Notes: generated from the letters alone by a model not told the origin. Counted from the first letter of the stretch, positions 1 to 6,667 are shown. The stretch: DNA of 12,591 nucleotides from Oceanospirillaceae bacterium (GCA_023954795.1 JAGSHA010000055.1:1-12591), one strand, 5' to 3'. A program made the numbers and translations.

Positions 1-1180
1 CGATCTCTTTTACAAAACGAGAGTGGGAGTTGTCTTGGTTATTGCGAAGGTCGATATCCTTTAGCCGGCTTTCGCGGCCACCAATGGTCAGTTGCAGATC
101 ATCTAAGATCAGTGGCATCTGCGCACGGGCGTATATCGCATTGGCTGTTTGTTGGCGGGTTTGTGGAGAGAAGCCGCCGCGCACGTAATCGGTACGGTGG
201 CGGTCATAACCCAGCGTGATATCTGCATTACCTAGCTTACCCAATAACCGGGGTGTGAAGGATTTAACCCGCGTATCCTGAGTGTAATCGGAAAACAGAA
301 TGCCTTTACCGTCTGTATCGCGAATGCTGTATTCACCGCGCAGTTCCCATTGCTCTGCCAGGTCCTGTTCCAGACCCAGAACAACCACATCGCTGTCGTA
401 ATTAAGGAAATCAGATGAAGTGCTTTGACGACGATCTGCCAGTTTCTGATTGATATTCAGAGAGTTGGGCAGCTCTACATCATCTTCTGTTTTCTGCAAC
501 TCAACGAACACGCGTCCGCTGTCGTGAAGCTTCTCAATCTCGCCAAAAATATTGTTAAAATCAGTGGCGCTATGATCACGGTAGTTATCTGCGTGCTGGG
601 ATTCAGCGCTCAGGCGCAGGCCAAAACCGTTATCAAATCCTCGGCTGTATGCCAGGTTATAGCGCTCTTGGTCATCGGAACCACGACTGACGCTGATGCG
701 TCCCTGAGCATCGGTAATGGGTTGGGTAATGATATTGATAACACCCCCAACGGCCTGTTCACCGTATAGCGTACCCGCACTGCCCTGAATGATTTCGATG
801 CGCTCAATATCGTTCAGTGCAATCAGGTTCAGGTTTGGCGCTTCCAGTGTCTGGTTGTTCAGGCGACGTCCATTGACCAGCACGAGCACATTGTTGGCAC
901 TGTTCTGGCCAAACCCACGCATGGAGATCGCAACGCGATTATTGGTGCCTGATGCGTCACGCAGATGCAGTCCGGGTTGGGTACGTAATACATCAGCGAT
1001 GTTGTTGGCACCGCTGGCTTTGATCTGCGCAGCGGACACAACGTTGACCATTGTTGGTGTGGTGTTGCTGGATGCTTCGAAACGGGTGGCAGATACGATG
1101 ACCGTATCCAGCTGAGTATTCTGCGCGTAAGCAGGCAGGGCCGCCAGCAGGGCAGCAGACAGAGACAGTGTGTTTTTCAT
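1..1180 (-). CDS. TonB-dependent outer membrane receptor, BtuB-like (partial, C-terminus beyond window)
   Basis: This is the N-terminal 393 codons of a TonB-dependent receptor reading leftward and open to the window edge. Translating the reverse complement gives a 19-residue signal peptide ending in AYA before Gln20. A TonB box (DTVIVSAT, residues 25-32) follows, much like the DTLVVTA box of E. coli BtuB. Next comes a standard plug domain with VLVLVNGRRL, a stretch ending in IERIEIIQG, and the YGEQAVGGVINIIT signature, and then the start of the beta barrel. The ATG at 1180 is preceded by AAGGGG at a suitable distance. A cobalamin riboswitch lies directly upstream, so corrinoid uptake across the outer membrane, driven by TonB/ExbBD, is the likely role. 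The plug sequence resembles generic siderophore-type receptors as much as enterobacterial BtuB, so the substrate call rests mainly on the riboswitch. The reading frame shows no internal stop. Confidence 0.93.
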   Translation of the reverse strand, partial: MKNTLSLSAALLAALPAYAQNTQLDTVIVSATRFEASSNTTPTMVNVVSAAQIKASGANNIADVLRTQPGLHLRDASGTNNRVAISMRGFGQNSANNVLVLVNGRRLNNQTLEAPNLNLIALNDIERIEIIQGSAGTLYGEQAVGGVINIITQPITDAQGRISVSRGSDDQERYNLAYSRGFDNGFGLRLSAESQHADNYRDHSATDFNNIFGEIEKLHDSGRVFVELQKTEDDVELPNSLNINQKLADRRQSTSSDFLNYDSDVVVLGLEQDLAEQWELRGEYSIRDTDGKGILFSDYTQDTRVKSFTPRLLGKLGNADITLGYDRHRTDYVRGGFSPQTRQQTANAIYARAQMPLILDDLQLTIGGRESRLKDIDLRNNQDNSHSRFVKEI

Positions 1181-1194
1181 GATTCCCCTTGCAA

Positions 1195-1209
1195 TGTGCC
1201 CTCCGCACA
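1195..1209 (-). promoter_or_regulatory. Expression-platform hairpin of the riboswitch (putative L13)
   Basis: On the minus strand a perfect 5-bp stem TGTGC/GCACA closes a GGAGG loop. It sits 14 bases upstream of the receptor ATG, just before the AAGGGG ribosome binding site. In class I cobalamin riboswitches a downstream hairpin forms a loop-loop contact with the CCCCCGC loop of the aptamer core. Here GCGG at the top of this hairpin can pair with CCGC of that loop. The position next to the ribosome binding site fits translational control. The pairing was judged by eye only. Confidence 0.6.
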
Positions 1210-1407
1210 CTGTCAGAAAATGAGGTCACTGGTCGGTCTCCGGACTCACGACAGGCGGTTTTATTCGCGAAGGAGACCGCGCCTTCCCAGATTTCTAAAA
1301 TCCAGTGGATATGCGGTCACCTATGTCGTTTACCGTTGCGGGGGCAGCGCTGGAATCTCACCAGTCTTCCCGATTATCCCTATGTTATTAGGCTCCAGTA
1401 ACAGGCG
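1195..1407 (-). ncRNA. Cobalamin (AdoCbl-type) riboswitch upstream of the receptor gene
   Basis: Read on the minus strand, the leader has the conserved class I cobalamin riboswitch elements in order. There is a 5' segment containing GGGAAGACTGGTGAGATTCC (about 1356-1375), then the CTGCCCCCGCAAC core loop (about 1335-1347), and finally the B12 box AGTCCGGAGACCGACC (1231-1246). An 8-base-pair closing helix (one G-U pair) joins 1395-1402 to 1225-1232, so the aptamer spans about 1225-1402. Between the aptamer and the start codon there is a small hairpin (1195-1209) but no U-run terminator. Control is therefore probably at translation initiation. B12 binding would be expected to repress the receptor, as for btuB in E. 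coli; this is inference from the family. Confidence 0.95.
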
Positions 1408-1413
1408 CCGCGT

Positions 1414-1442
1414 AGTGTAGGGTTTGTTAGCGCAATGGGCAA
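1414..1442 (-). promoter_or_regulatory. Sigma-70-type promoter for the riboswitch and receptor transcript
   Basis: On the minus strand a -35 box TTGCCC (1437-1442) and a -10 box TACACT (1414-1419) are separated by exactly 17 bases. The predicted start near 1407 lies about 5 bases before the riboswitch closing helix at 1402, which strongly supports the call. The promoter lies about 45-75 bases downstream of the panE stop codon, and no terminator is visible between panE and it, so some panE read-through into the riboswitch is possible. Confidence 0.7.
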
Positions 1443-1488
1443 TTGAAAGGCAGTCAGTGGAAGATGAAGGTCATTCATGAACATCCGC

Positions 1489-2397
1489 TTATTCTGACTT
1501 TTCTTTCAAGTCATTATAAAGTTGTTCATTAGCGGGAAGTTGAATACCGGCTATTTTCGCTTGTTTTAGCAAATAGCCGGTAATGAAATCCAGTTCCGTT
1601 TTGCGTTGATGGCGCACGTCCTGAAGCATTGAGGAGAAATTGCTGCCAGTGGCTTTTGCGACAATTTCTGCCTGTTGCAGAATCGGCCCGTCAAACAGCT
1701 TCAAATGCTTATGATGGCAGAGCTGTTCGATCTCATTGCACAGCCGTGCCATATGCTGATGTTTCTCCGGGTCTTCGGCTAAGGCACCATTGCGGCAATC
1801 ATAGAATGCGGTGAGTGGATTGATGGCGCAATTGATAGCCAGCTTTCGCCATAGGCTGAGTTCAATCGACGGGTCAGCGACGAGTTTGAGCGGTGCCGCC
1901 GGTGTCATCCCAGAAGGGACGTTGGGCAGATCACCCTTCGAGAGTGTGCCCACTTTTGTTTCCCCGTGTCCGGCATACACCACATGAAAAGGAGACCTAA
2001 GCCAGGCTCCATCGGTTGTGGACGCTGCCCAAACATTGATAGGCGCCATGAGGTCTGCTGCTTGCTGCTGAGCCCCCATTCCATTTTGTAATATCACGAT
2101 TGATGCGTCGGACTGGCATTTATCTTTCAGCGGTTGGATGGCGCTGGCGGTGTCGTATGCTTTGGTTGTCACTAGTAGATGGCTGATGCTCTCACATCCG
2201 TCAGCGAGGCAGGCCTCAACTGCATAATCTTCTATCGCATCATTTGTTTCTAAGCGAACTGATCCTGCCTTCGAAAATTCAGTCAATCGATGTGGATTCC
2301 GCAGAATCATTGTCACCTTATGGCCAGCCTTTACCAGATGGGCGGCCCAAAGACAGCCGATAGAGCCTGCACCAAGAATATGCCAGTGATCAGCCAT
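1489..2397 (-). CDS. panE: 2-dehydropantoate 2-reductase
   Basis: This cytosolic enzyme reduces 2-dehydropantoate (ketopantoate) to pantoate with NADPH, a step in pantothenate and coenzyme A synthesis. The 302-residue product matches the usual family length. It has the N-terminal nucleotide-binding motif GAGSIG (residues 9-14), TTKAYD with conserved Lys79, and NGMG (105-108). The catalytic region is KLAINCAINPLTA, with the probable catalytic Lys185 and Asn189/Asn193. The C-terminal SSMLQD...KTELDFITG block (255-274) contains the expected acidic residue, Glu268. AGGA lies 10 bases before the ATG. It is divergent from yajQ and lies upstream of the B12-regulated receptor on the same strand. Related ketopantoate-reductase-fold proteins act on other 2-keto acids, so another substrate is possible, but the key residues are intact. 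Confidence 0.9.
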   Translation of the reverse strand: MADHWHILGAGSIGCLWAAHLVKAGHKVTMILRNPHRLTEFSKAGSVRLETNDAIEDYAVEACLADGCESISHLLVTTKAYDTASAIQPLKDKCQSDASIVILQNGMGAQQQAADLMAPINVWAASTTDGAWLRSPFHVVYAGHGETKVGTLSKGDLPNVPSGMTPAAPLKLVADPSIELSLWRKLAINCAINPLTAFYDCRNGALAEDPEKHQHMARLCNEIEQLCHHKHLKLFDGPILQQAEIVAKATGSNFSSMLQDVRHQRKTELDFITGYLLKQAKIAGIQLPANEQLYNDLKEKSE

Positions 2398-2526
2398 TGA
2401 GTCGTTTTCCTGTGTATAGCTTCGGTTCGAGGATGAGTTGTAATGATAACTATCTGAACGACAGGGTGAAATGGGTCAGTGGCTCATATAAAATCCCAGT
2501 ATTGGTTAAAATTACAGGAGCAATCA

Positions 2527-3012
2527 ATGCCATCTTTTGACGTAGTATCTGAACTGGATACTCATGAGTTGACCAACGCTGTCGATCAGGCAAACCGTGA
2601 AATTGATAAGCGCTATGATTTTAAAGGCGTAGATGCCACCTTCGAGCTGAATGATGATTCTATTGTGATGATTGCTGAGGTTGATTTCCAGCTACAGCAG
2701 ATGATGGATGTTCTGCGGACAAAGATGGTCGCGCGCAAAATTGATATCCGTTGTATGGATGTCAAAGATGCTGAAATGGCCAACATGCGTGCGCGTCAGA
2801 CCGTTGTACTGAAGCAGGGTCTGGATCAGCCTACCGCGAAAAAGATCACCAAAATGATCAAAGACGACAAAAAGCTGAAAGTGCAGACACAAGTACAGGG
2901 TGAACAGGTACGTGTGACGGGCAAGAAACGTGATGACCTGCAGCAGGTGATTGCGATGCTACGTGAATCTGATCTGGATATTCCTCTCCAGTTTAACAAC
3001 TTCCGCGACTGA
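2527..3012 (+). CDS. yajQ: YajQ family nucleotide-binding protein
   Basis: This is a 161-residue protein of the YajQ (DUF520) family, beginning MPSFDVVSELDTHE and ending in PLQFNNFRD, both hallmarks of the family. Known members are small cytosolic two-domain proteins that bind nucleotides; a Xanthomonas homologue binds cyclic di-GMP and affects virulence gene expression. The exact role here cannot be read from the sequence. The start was set at the ATG at 2527 because AGGAG stands 6 bases before it and family members begin MPSFD. An in-frame GTG at 2479 would add 16 residues with no ribosome binding site or homology. The gene is followed after 49 bases by ampG on the same strand. Confidence 0.93.
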   Translation: MPSFDVVSELDTHELTNAVDQANREIDKRYDFKGVDATFELNDDSIVMIAEVDFQLQQMMDVLRTKMVARKIDIRCMDVKDAEMANMRARQTVVLKQGLDQPTAKKITKMIKDDKKLKVQTQVQGEQVRVTGKKRDDLQQVIAMLRESDLDIPLQFNNFRD

Positions 3013-3061
3013 TCGTTGTCTCATCGCAACATGTTCTAATCTACTCAAAACGGAGTTGCTT

Positions 3062-4639
3062 ATGCAGGAGCCTCAGGCCAGCTGGCGTGAATCGCTTGGG
3101 GCTTTTCTTCATCCCCGTGTTGTTGTGATGTTGTTATTGGGCTTCTCTGCGGGAATCCCTATTCTCCTCATTTTTTCATCTCTTTCACTCTGGCTACGTG
3201 AGGCCGGAGTTGAACGTGCTGCGATTACGTTTTTCAGTTGGGCCGCACTGGGTTACTCCTTTAAGTTTGTCTGGGCACCGTTGGTGGATCAGTTGCCTGT
3301 GCCCTGGTTATCGCGGTTGTTGGGGCGGCGGCGCAGTTGGTTGTTGGTGGCGCAGTTTGCCATTATCGCTGCGATAGGGGCGATGGCGAGCATCGATCCC
3401 GCGTTGGGGCAGGAGAGTCAAACAGCGATGGCACTGGCGGCTGTTGCGTTGGGGTTCTCTTCTGCCACGCAAGATATTGTGATTGATGCTTATCGTATTG
3501 AAGCTGCGGATACGCGGTTGCAAAGTATGATGTCAGCGTCATATATCGCGGGTTATCGTGTGGCTATGGTCGTGGCGGGTGCGGGTGCATTGGTACTGGC
3601 ATCGGGTTTTGGTACTGAGTTGGGTAACTATCAGTACAGTGCCTGGAGCAATACCTATTGGATCATGGCCGCTGTGATGCTGGTGGGGGTTGCGACAACA
3701 CTGACTATTAATGAGCCGGAGCTGAGTGAACAACGCAGTTATACCTATAGTGCCCTTGAATATGGGCGATTTGTTGTACTGTTCGCGCTTGCGCTAGCGG
3801 GGTTTATTCTCTGTTTTTATCTGACTTCAGGGCCGTCGGGGGTGCTTAAAAAGGCATTGGCCGAGGGTGTTGGCAATCGGGCGTTGGCGTCATTTTTGAT
3901 TGAAACGCTGCGCTTAGTGATTGCGGCCAGTGTGAGCTTTATGGTGGCGCGAGTTTTATTGAAAACCGGGCTGGTGAAGCGTTCGATGGTTGATGAAACC
4001 TATGTGGCGCCGGTGCGGGACTTTTTCGATCGCTATGGTGTGAAAGCTGCGTTATTCCTATTGTTGCTGGTGGGCAGTTATCGCATATCCGATATTGTGC
4101 TGGGTGTAATATCCAATGTTTTCTATCTGGATATGGGGTTTAGCAAAGAGCAGATCGCGACGGCAGTGAAAACCTTTGGTGTAGTTATGGCTATCGCGGG
4201 AGGGTTTCTTGGCGGACTATTGGCAATGCGCCAGGGAGTGATGCGGATTCTTTTTCTGGGAGCTCTGCTATCGGCGGCGACCAATCTTCTGTTTGTGATT
4301 CTTGCGGATAAAGGTGCGGATCTGATGTGGCTCTATATTGTTGTTGCCGCAGATAATCTCTCGGCAGGTTTGGCGGGGGCGGCGTTTGTAGCGTTTCTAT
4401 CCAGCCTGACCAGTATCTCCTTTACGGCGATGCAGTATGCAATATTTAGTTCGCTGATGACCTTGTTACCGAAAATTTTGGGCGGTTATTCTGGTTCCAT
4501 CGTGGACAGTATTGGCTACGACTGGTTCTTTATCTTTACGACCTTGATTGGACTGCCGGTGTTGTTGCTGATCGTAATGGCGCGTCGTTGGATTGGAATA
4601 GAAGTCCCTTCGAAACCGGTGACCGCCAAGGTTGAATAG
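3062..4639 (+). CDS. ampG: AmpG-type muropeptide permease (MFS transporter)
   Basis: This inner membrane permease of the major facilitator superfamily imports GlcNAc-anhydromuropeptides released during peptidoglycan turnover, feeding cell wall recycling. In many gammaproteobacteria it also feeds the signal that induces AmpC beta-lactamase. The 525-residue product is highly hydrophobic with a dozen or more membrane segments. It carries the AmpG landmarks GFSAGIPILLIFSSLSLWL near the N-terminus, WAPLVDQ (71-77) and QDIVIDAYRIEA (137-148). E. coli AmpG is somewhat shorter at about 491 residues. The ATG at 3062 has GGAG 6 bases upstream; a longer in-frame extension to 2951 would overlap yajQ and has no support. 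Codon use is rich in TTG and TTA leucine codons, unlike the groEL-like genes nearby. No ampR or ampC gene is in the window. Confidence 0.92.
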   Translation: MQEPQASWRESLGAFLHPRVVVMLLLGFSAGIPILLIFSSLSLWLREAGVERAAITFFSWAALGYSFKFVWAPLVDQLPVPWLSRLLGRRRSWLLVAQFAIIAAIGAMASIDPALGQESQTAMALAAVALGFSSATQDIVIDAYRIEAADTRLQSMMSASYIAGYRVAMVVAGAGALVLASGFGTELGNYQYSAWSNTYWIMAAVMLVGVATTLTINEPELSEQRSYTYSALEYGRFVVLFALALAGFILCFYLTSGPSGVLKKALAEGVGNRALASFLIETLRLVIAASVSFMVARVLLKTGLVKRSMVDETYVAPVRDFFDRYGVKAALFLLLLVGSYRISDIVLGVISNVFYLDMGFSKEQIATAVKTFGVVMAIAGGFLGGLLAMRQGVMRILFLGALLSAATNLLFVILADKGADLMWLYIVVAADNLSAGLAGAAFVAFLSSLTSISFTAMQYAIFSSLMTLLPKILGGYSGSIVDSIGYDWFFIFTTLIGLPVLLLIVMARRWIGIEVPSKPVTAKVE

Positions 4640-4657
4640 CGATTAAAGGCGGCACTA

Positions 4658-4685
4658 CTGAGTACGAAGTGTTATTCGTACTTGG
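4658..4685 (+). repeat. Stem-loop immediately downstream of ampG
   Basis: A perfect 8-bp inverted repeat AGTACGAA/TTCGTACT with a 6-base loop (core 4661-4682) can be extended by two G-U pairs and one C-G pair to an 11-bp stem. It starts 19 bases after the ampG stop and has no T-run after it. It is more likely a 3'-end protecting hairpin or part of a two-step termination region than a terminator on its own. Confidence 0.5.
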
Positions 4686-4730
4686 ACATTCTATAAGTCT
4701 TATTTTTGCTCTAATGAGAACTGTGAACAC

Positions 4731-4760
4731 AAAAAAACCGGCCATTGGCCGGTTTTTTTT
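4731..4760. terminator. Bidirectional intrinsic terminator between ampG and the SDR gene
   Basis: A GC-rich stem CCGGCC/GGCCGG (4738-4743 with 4747-4752, loop ATT) is flanked by seven A residues on the left and eight T residues on the right. It therefore reads as a Rho-independent terminator on both strands. It lies between the convergent ampG (plus) and dehydrogenase (minus) genes, 91 bases past the ampG stop and 17 bases past the dehydrogenase stop, and would end both transcripts. Confidence 0.95.
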
Positions 4761-4777
4761 GGAGAGTGTATCGACAA

Positions 4778-5545
4778 TTAGATGCGCAGTGCGCCGTCTA
4801 CTTCGATGCAACGACCGTTCACGTAGTCGTTTTCCAGAATGAAAGTCACAGTACGTGCGATCTCTTCTGGTTTGCCCAGGCGTTTAGCTGGAATACCTGC
4901 TGCAATCTTGTCCAGTGCTTCAGGTTTCATGCTCATAACCATTTCAGTACCGATGTAGCCTGGTGCAATGGATGTCGCACGGATGCCGTAGCGCGCCAGT
5001 TCTTTCGCCCAGGTCACAGCCATCGCTTCTACACCTGCTTTAGTTGCAGTGTAGTTAGTCTGGCCCATGTTACCGTGGCGGGAGATAGAGGAGATATTGA
5101 TGATGCAGCCTTCAACACCCAGATCAATCATCTGAGCTGCGGCTTCACGTGCACACAGGAAAGTACCGGTCAGGTTAACGTCCATAACCAGGTTCCACTG
5201 ATCCATGCTCATCTTGCTAGCGACTTTACCAGTCTCGCGATCAACCTTCAGGAACAGACCGTCACGGGTAACACCCGCGTTGTTCACAACACCGTTTAGA
5301 GTACCGAAGTCGGCAACCACGTCCTGGAACAGTTTTTCGACATCTGCTTCATCCGCAACGTTACAGATGTAGCCACGTGCTTCCACGCCTTTTTCCATGC
5401 AAAGACCGACAGTTTCGTCCAGTGCTTCCTGGCTCAGGTCAGCCAGAGCCAGCTTTACACCCTTACCAGCCAGTTCCAGTGCCATTGAACGACCCAGGCC
5501 GCGACCGCCGCCAGTAATTACAATAACTTTATCATTCAGTTCCAT
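4778..5545 (-). CDS. Short-chain dehydrogenase/reductase, FabG-like
   Basis: This 255-residue classical SDR has the cofactor motif TGGGRGLG (11-18), Asp36 at the end of the second strand, NNAG (88-91), Asn124 in VNLTG, and a catalytic set of Ser152 or Ser153, Tyr165 and Lys169 (YTATK). PGYIGTEMV follows. An acidic residue at position 36 is usually associated with NAD(H) preference, whereas FabG proper uses NADPH, so a dedicated fatty acid synthesis role is uncertain. A segment of about 10 residues (DRETGKVASK, 102-111) is extra relative to E. coli FabG (244 residues). The substrate is unknown; 3-hydroxyacyl or other secondary alcohols are possible. The start has AAGG 8 bases upstream. Codon use is strongly optimised (CTG, GGT, CGT, GTT), much like groEL, suggesting high expression. 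No acpP or fabD/F neighbours are present. Confidence 0.88.
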   Translation of the reverse strand: MELNDKVIVITGGGRGLGRSMALELAGKGVKLALADLSQEALDETVGLCMEKGVEARGYICNVADEADVEKLFQDVVADFGTLNGVVNNAGVTRDGLFLKVDRETGKVASKMSMDQWNLVMDVNLTGTFLCAREAAAQMIDLGVEGCIINISSISRHGNMGQTNYTATKAGVEAMAVTWAKELARYGIRATSIAPGYIGTEMVMSMKPEALDKIAAGIPAKRLGKPEEIARTVTFILENDYVNGRCIEVDGALRI

Positions 5546-5597
5546 CGGGGTTACCTTATTCTCGGTTAACTCTATTTTTTATTGTGCGTTGCGTCAT

Positions 5598-5635
5598 TTT
5601 GCGTAAGCAAACGTTATATCGCTTTTGCACAAAAG
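5598..5635. promoter_or_regulatory. Pair of short palindromes upstream of the SDR gene (possible operators)
   Basis: Two inverted repeats lie 53-90 bases upstream of the SDR start codon: TTTGC-GTAA-GCAAA (5598-5611) and CTTTTG-CA-CAAAAG (5622-5635). Their centres are 24 bases apart, and both share a TTTTGC element. Spaced similar palindromes near a promoter are typical of repressor or activator binding, but no regulator can be named from the sequence. Confidence 0.4.
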
Positions 5636-5742
5636 TCTAGAATCTGAATAGGTAAAATTAAGCGTTATCCCCTATGTTTTAGGCTGATTTCTTGGGGTTT
5701 TTGAATGCTGCATCCGCTAAACGACTGAAAAATAATGCATTT

Positions 5743-5773
5743 TGCAGGTGCGTAAAATTTATGTGCAGGTGCG
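5743..5773. repeat. Tandem direct repeat TGCAGGTGCG, 21-base period
   Basis: The 10-mer TGCAGGTGCG occurs at 5743-5752 and again at 5764-5773. The offset of 21 bases is two helical turns, so both copies face the same side of the DNA. A second word, AAAATTTAT, is also duplicated here (5754-5762 and 5783-5791). The arrangement suggests a protein-binding region, though chance or a small local duplication cannot be excluded. Confidence 0.5.
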
Positions 5774-5922
5774 CAATGAATGAAAATTTATCCCAAAGTA
5801 GGGGGTGAAAAACACCTATTTGGCCCCATATAGAGTTACACATAAGAGGTTGCTGGCGGGGGTAGAGAAACAAACGTCATCGATCCGAGTGGCTAGTCTG
5901 CCCGTGTGGGCATATTCCCGCT

Positions 5923-5946
5923 ATAGTCATGATGACTCATGACTAT
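5923..5946. repeat. 24-base inverted repeat upstream of fxsA
   Basis: Perfect 10-bp arms ATAGTCATGA and TCATGACTAT are separated by TGAC. The repeat ends 24 bases before the fxsA ATG. A -10-like TATAGT (5922-5927) overlaps its left arm, with only a weak -35 candidate about 18 bases upstream. It may be an operator that covers the promoter, or a hairpin in the fxsA leader. Confidence 0.55.
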
Positions 5947-5970
5947 CCGAATTGTATCCAGAGGTATTTA

Positions 5971-6510
5971 ATGCGGTTTCTTTTTCTGCTGTTCATTATT
6001 GTTCCTATTATTGAAATCACGTTGCTGATTCAGGTGGGTCAGGCGATTGGTGCCTGGTATACCGTGGGTTTGGTGGTGATGTCTGCATTTGTGGGTGTCA
6101 ATATGCTGCGGTACCAGGGGCTTTCTACTTTGGCTCGCGCTCAGCAGCGGGCAAATCAGGGAGAAATTCCCGGCAGTGAAATGGTCGAGGGTATTGTGTT
6201 GGCGGTGGGAGGGGCGTTATTGGTGACGCCGGGGTTCGTAACCGATGTGATTGGTTTCTGTTGCCTTATCCCGTATACCCGTCAGGGACTTGCCAAAGCG
6301 ATGATCAGCCGTTTTACCGTGGTGGCTATGCATCATCAACAGTCTCCTTTTATGGGAGCGGGTTTTCCCCCGTCCGGAAGTCAGCCTGATTCACCGCCTG
6401 AAGCCCCAGAGGGTGAGACCAAATACAGCGATTCGCCATTTAAGAAAGATAAACCATCCCGGCCACAATCCGGTGATGTGATTGATGGCGAATACCACCA
6501 CAAAGACTAA
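5971..6510 (+). CDS. fxsA: FxsA family membrane protein
   Basis: This is a 179-residue inner membrane protein of the FxsA family. It begins MRFLFLLFIIVPIIEITLLI, the family's first membrane segment, followed by a second segment (about 29-45). A conserved block EGIVLAVGGALLVTPGFVTDVIGFCCLIP (73-101) carries the PGF-TD-G signature. The tail from about residue 122 is hydrophilic and rich in Pro, Ser and Lys, and likely cytoplasmic. E. coli FxsA, when overproduced, relieves F-plasmid exclusion of phage T7; its normal role is unclear. The ATG at 5971 has GAGG 6 bases upstream; an in-frame ATG at 5929 lies inside the inverted repeat and lacks a ribosome binding site. Position directly before groESL is conserved in many gammaproteobacteria, including E. 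coli. No terminator separates it from groES. Confidence 0.92.
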   Translation: MRFLFLLFIIVPIIEITLLIQVGQAIGAWYTVGLVVMSAFVGVNMLRYQGLSTLARAQQRANQGEIPGSEMVEGIVLAVGGALLVTPGFVTDVIGFCCLIPYTRQGLAKAMISRFTVVAMHHQQSPFMGAGFPPSGSQPDSPPEAPEGETKYSDSPFKKDKPSRPQSGDVIDGEYHHKD

Positions 6511-6549
6511 GTTGCACCAAAAAAAATCAAAAATTATATGGGTTGGGTG

Positions 6550-6576
6550 TTGAAATCAATTTTACCGACCCCATCT
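6550..6576 (+). promoter_or_regulatory. Sigma-32 heat-shock promoter of groESL
   Basis: A -35 element TTGAAA (6550-6555) and a -10 element CCCCATCT (6569-6576) with a 13-base spacer match the sigma-32 (RpoH) consensus closely. The predicted start near 6583 gives a leader of about 85 bases. A-rich tracts lie upstream (6519-6537). No CIRCE element of the HrcA type is visible, in keeping with RpoH control in gammaproteobacteria. Confidence 0.93.
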
Positions 6577-6593
6577 AGGAAACAACCGCCTAA

Positions 6594-6610
6594 GGATGGT
6601 GGAACCATCC
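6594..6610 (+). promoter_or_regulatory. Stem-loop in the 5' leader of the groESL mRNA
   Basis: A perfect 7-bp stem GGATGGT/ACCATCC closes a GGA triloop about 11 bases into the predicted heat-shock transcript. No T-run follows, so it is not a terminator. A hairpin this close to the 5' end could stabilise the message; that role is inference. Confidence 0.55.
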
Positions 6611-6667
6611 GGGCTTAAAACAAATAAGATATTGTTTTTCGATCAGTTAGATCAGGAGAATGAACAG

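Larger units (their letters stand above)
5546..5970. other. Intergenic region between divergent SDR and fxsA genes, repeat-rich
   Basis: These 425 bases hold no convincing gene; the short open frames lack ribosome binding sites and recognisable products. They do contain two short palindromes close to the SDR start (5598-5611 and 5622-5635), a pair of direct repeats (5743-5773), a small hairpin (5899-5912) and a 24-base inverted repeat (5923-5946) just before fxsA. This is the shared upstream control region of two divergent genes. A candidate minus-strand promoter for the SDR is TTGCTT and CACAAT 18 bases apart (about 5583-5612). It is weak and uncertain. Confidence 0.6.

Noticed and set aside
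425..1115. Plus-strand open frames within the left-hand region
   Set aside because: They are antisense shadows of the TonB-dependent receptor, whose minus-strand frame is open throughout and carries a signal peptide, TonB box and plug motifs.
1189..1420. Two overlapping plus-strand open frames of about 70 codons
   Set aside because: They lie entirely over the cobalamin riboswitch on the opposite strand and resemble no known protein.
5667..5702. CCCC...GGGGTTTTT pattern that could be read as a plus-strand terminator
   Set aside because: The stem would be only 4 bp with a loop of over 20 bases, and no plus-strand gene lies immediately upstream to be terminated.
5679..5873. 64-codon minus-strand open frame in the SDR-fxsA intergenic region
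   Set aside because: It has no ribosome binding site, no recognisable domain and a composition expected of AT-rich noncoding sequence. It also overlaps the direct repeats.
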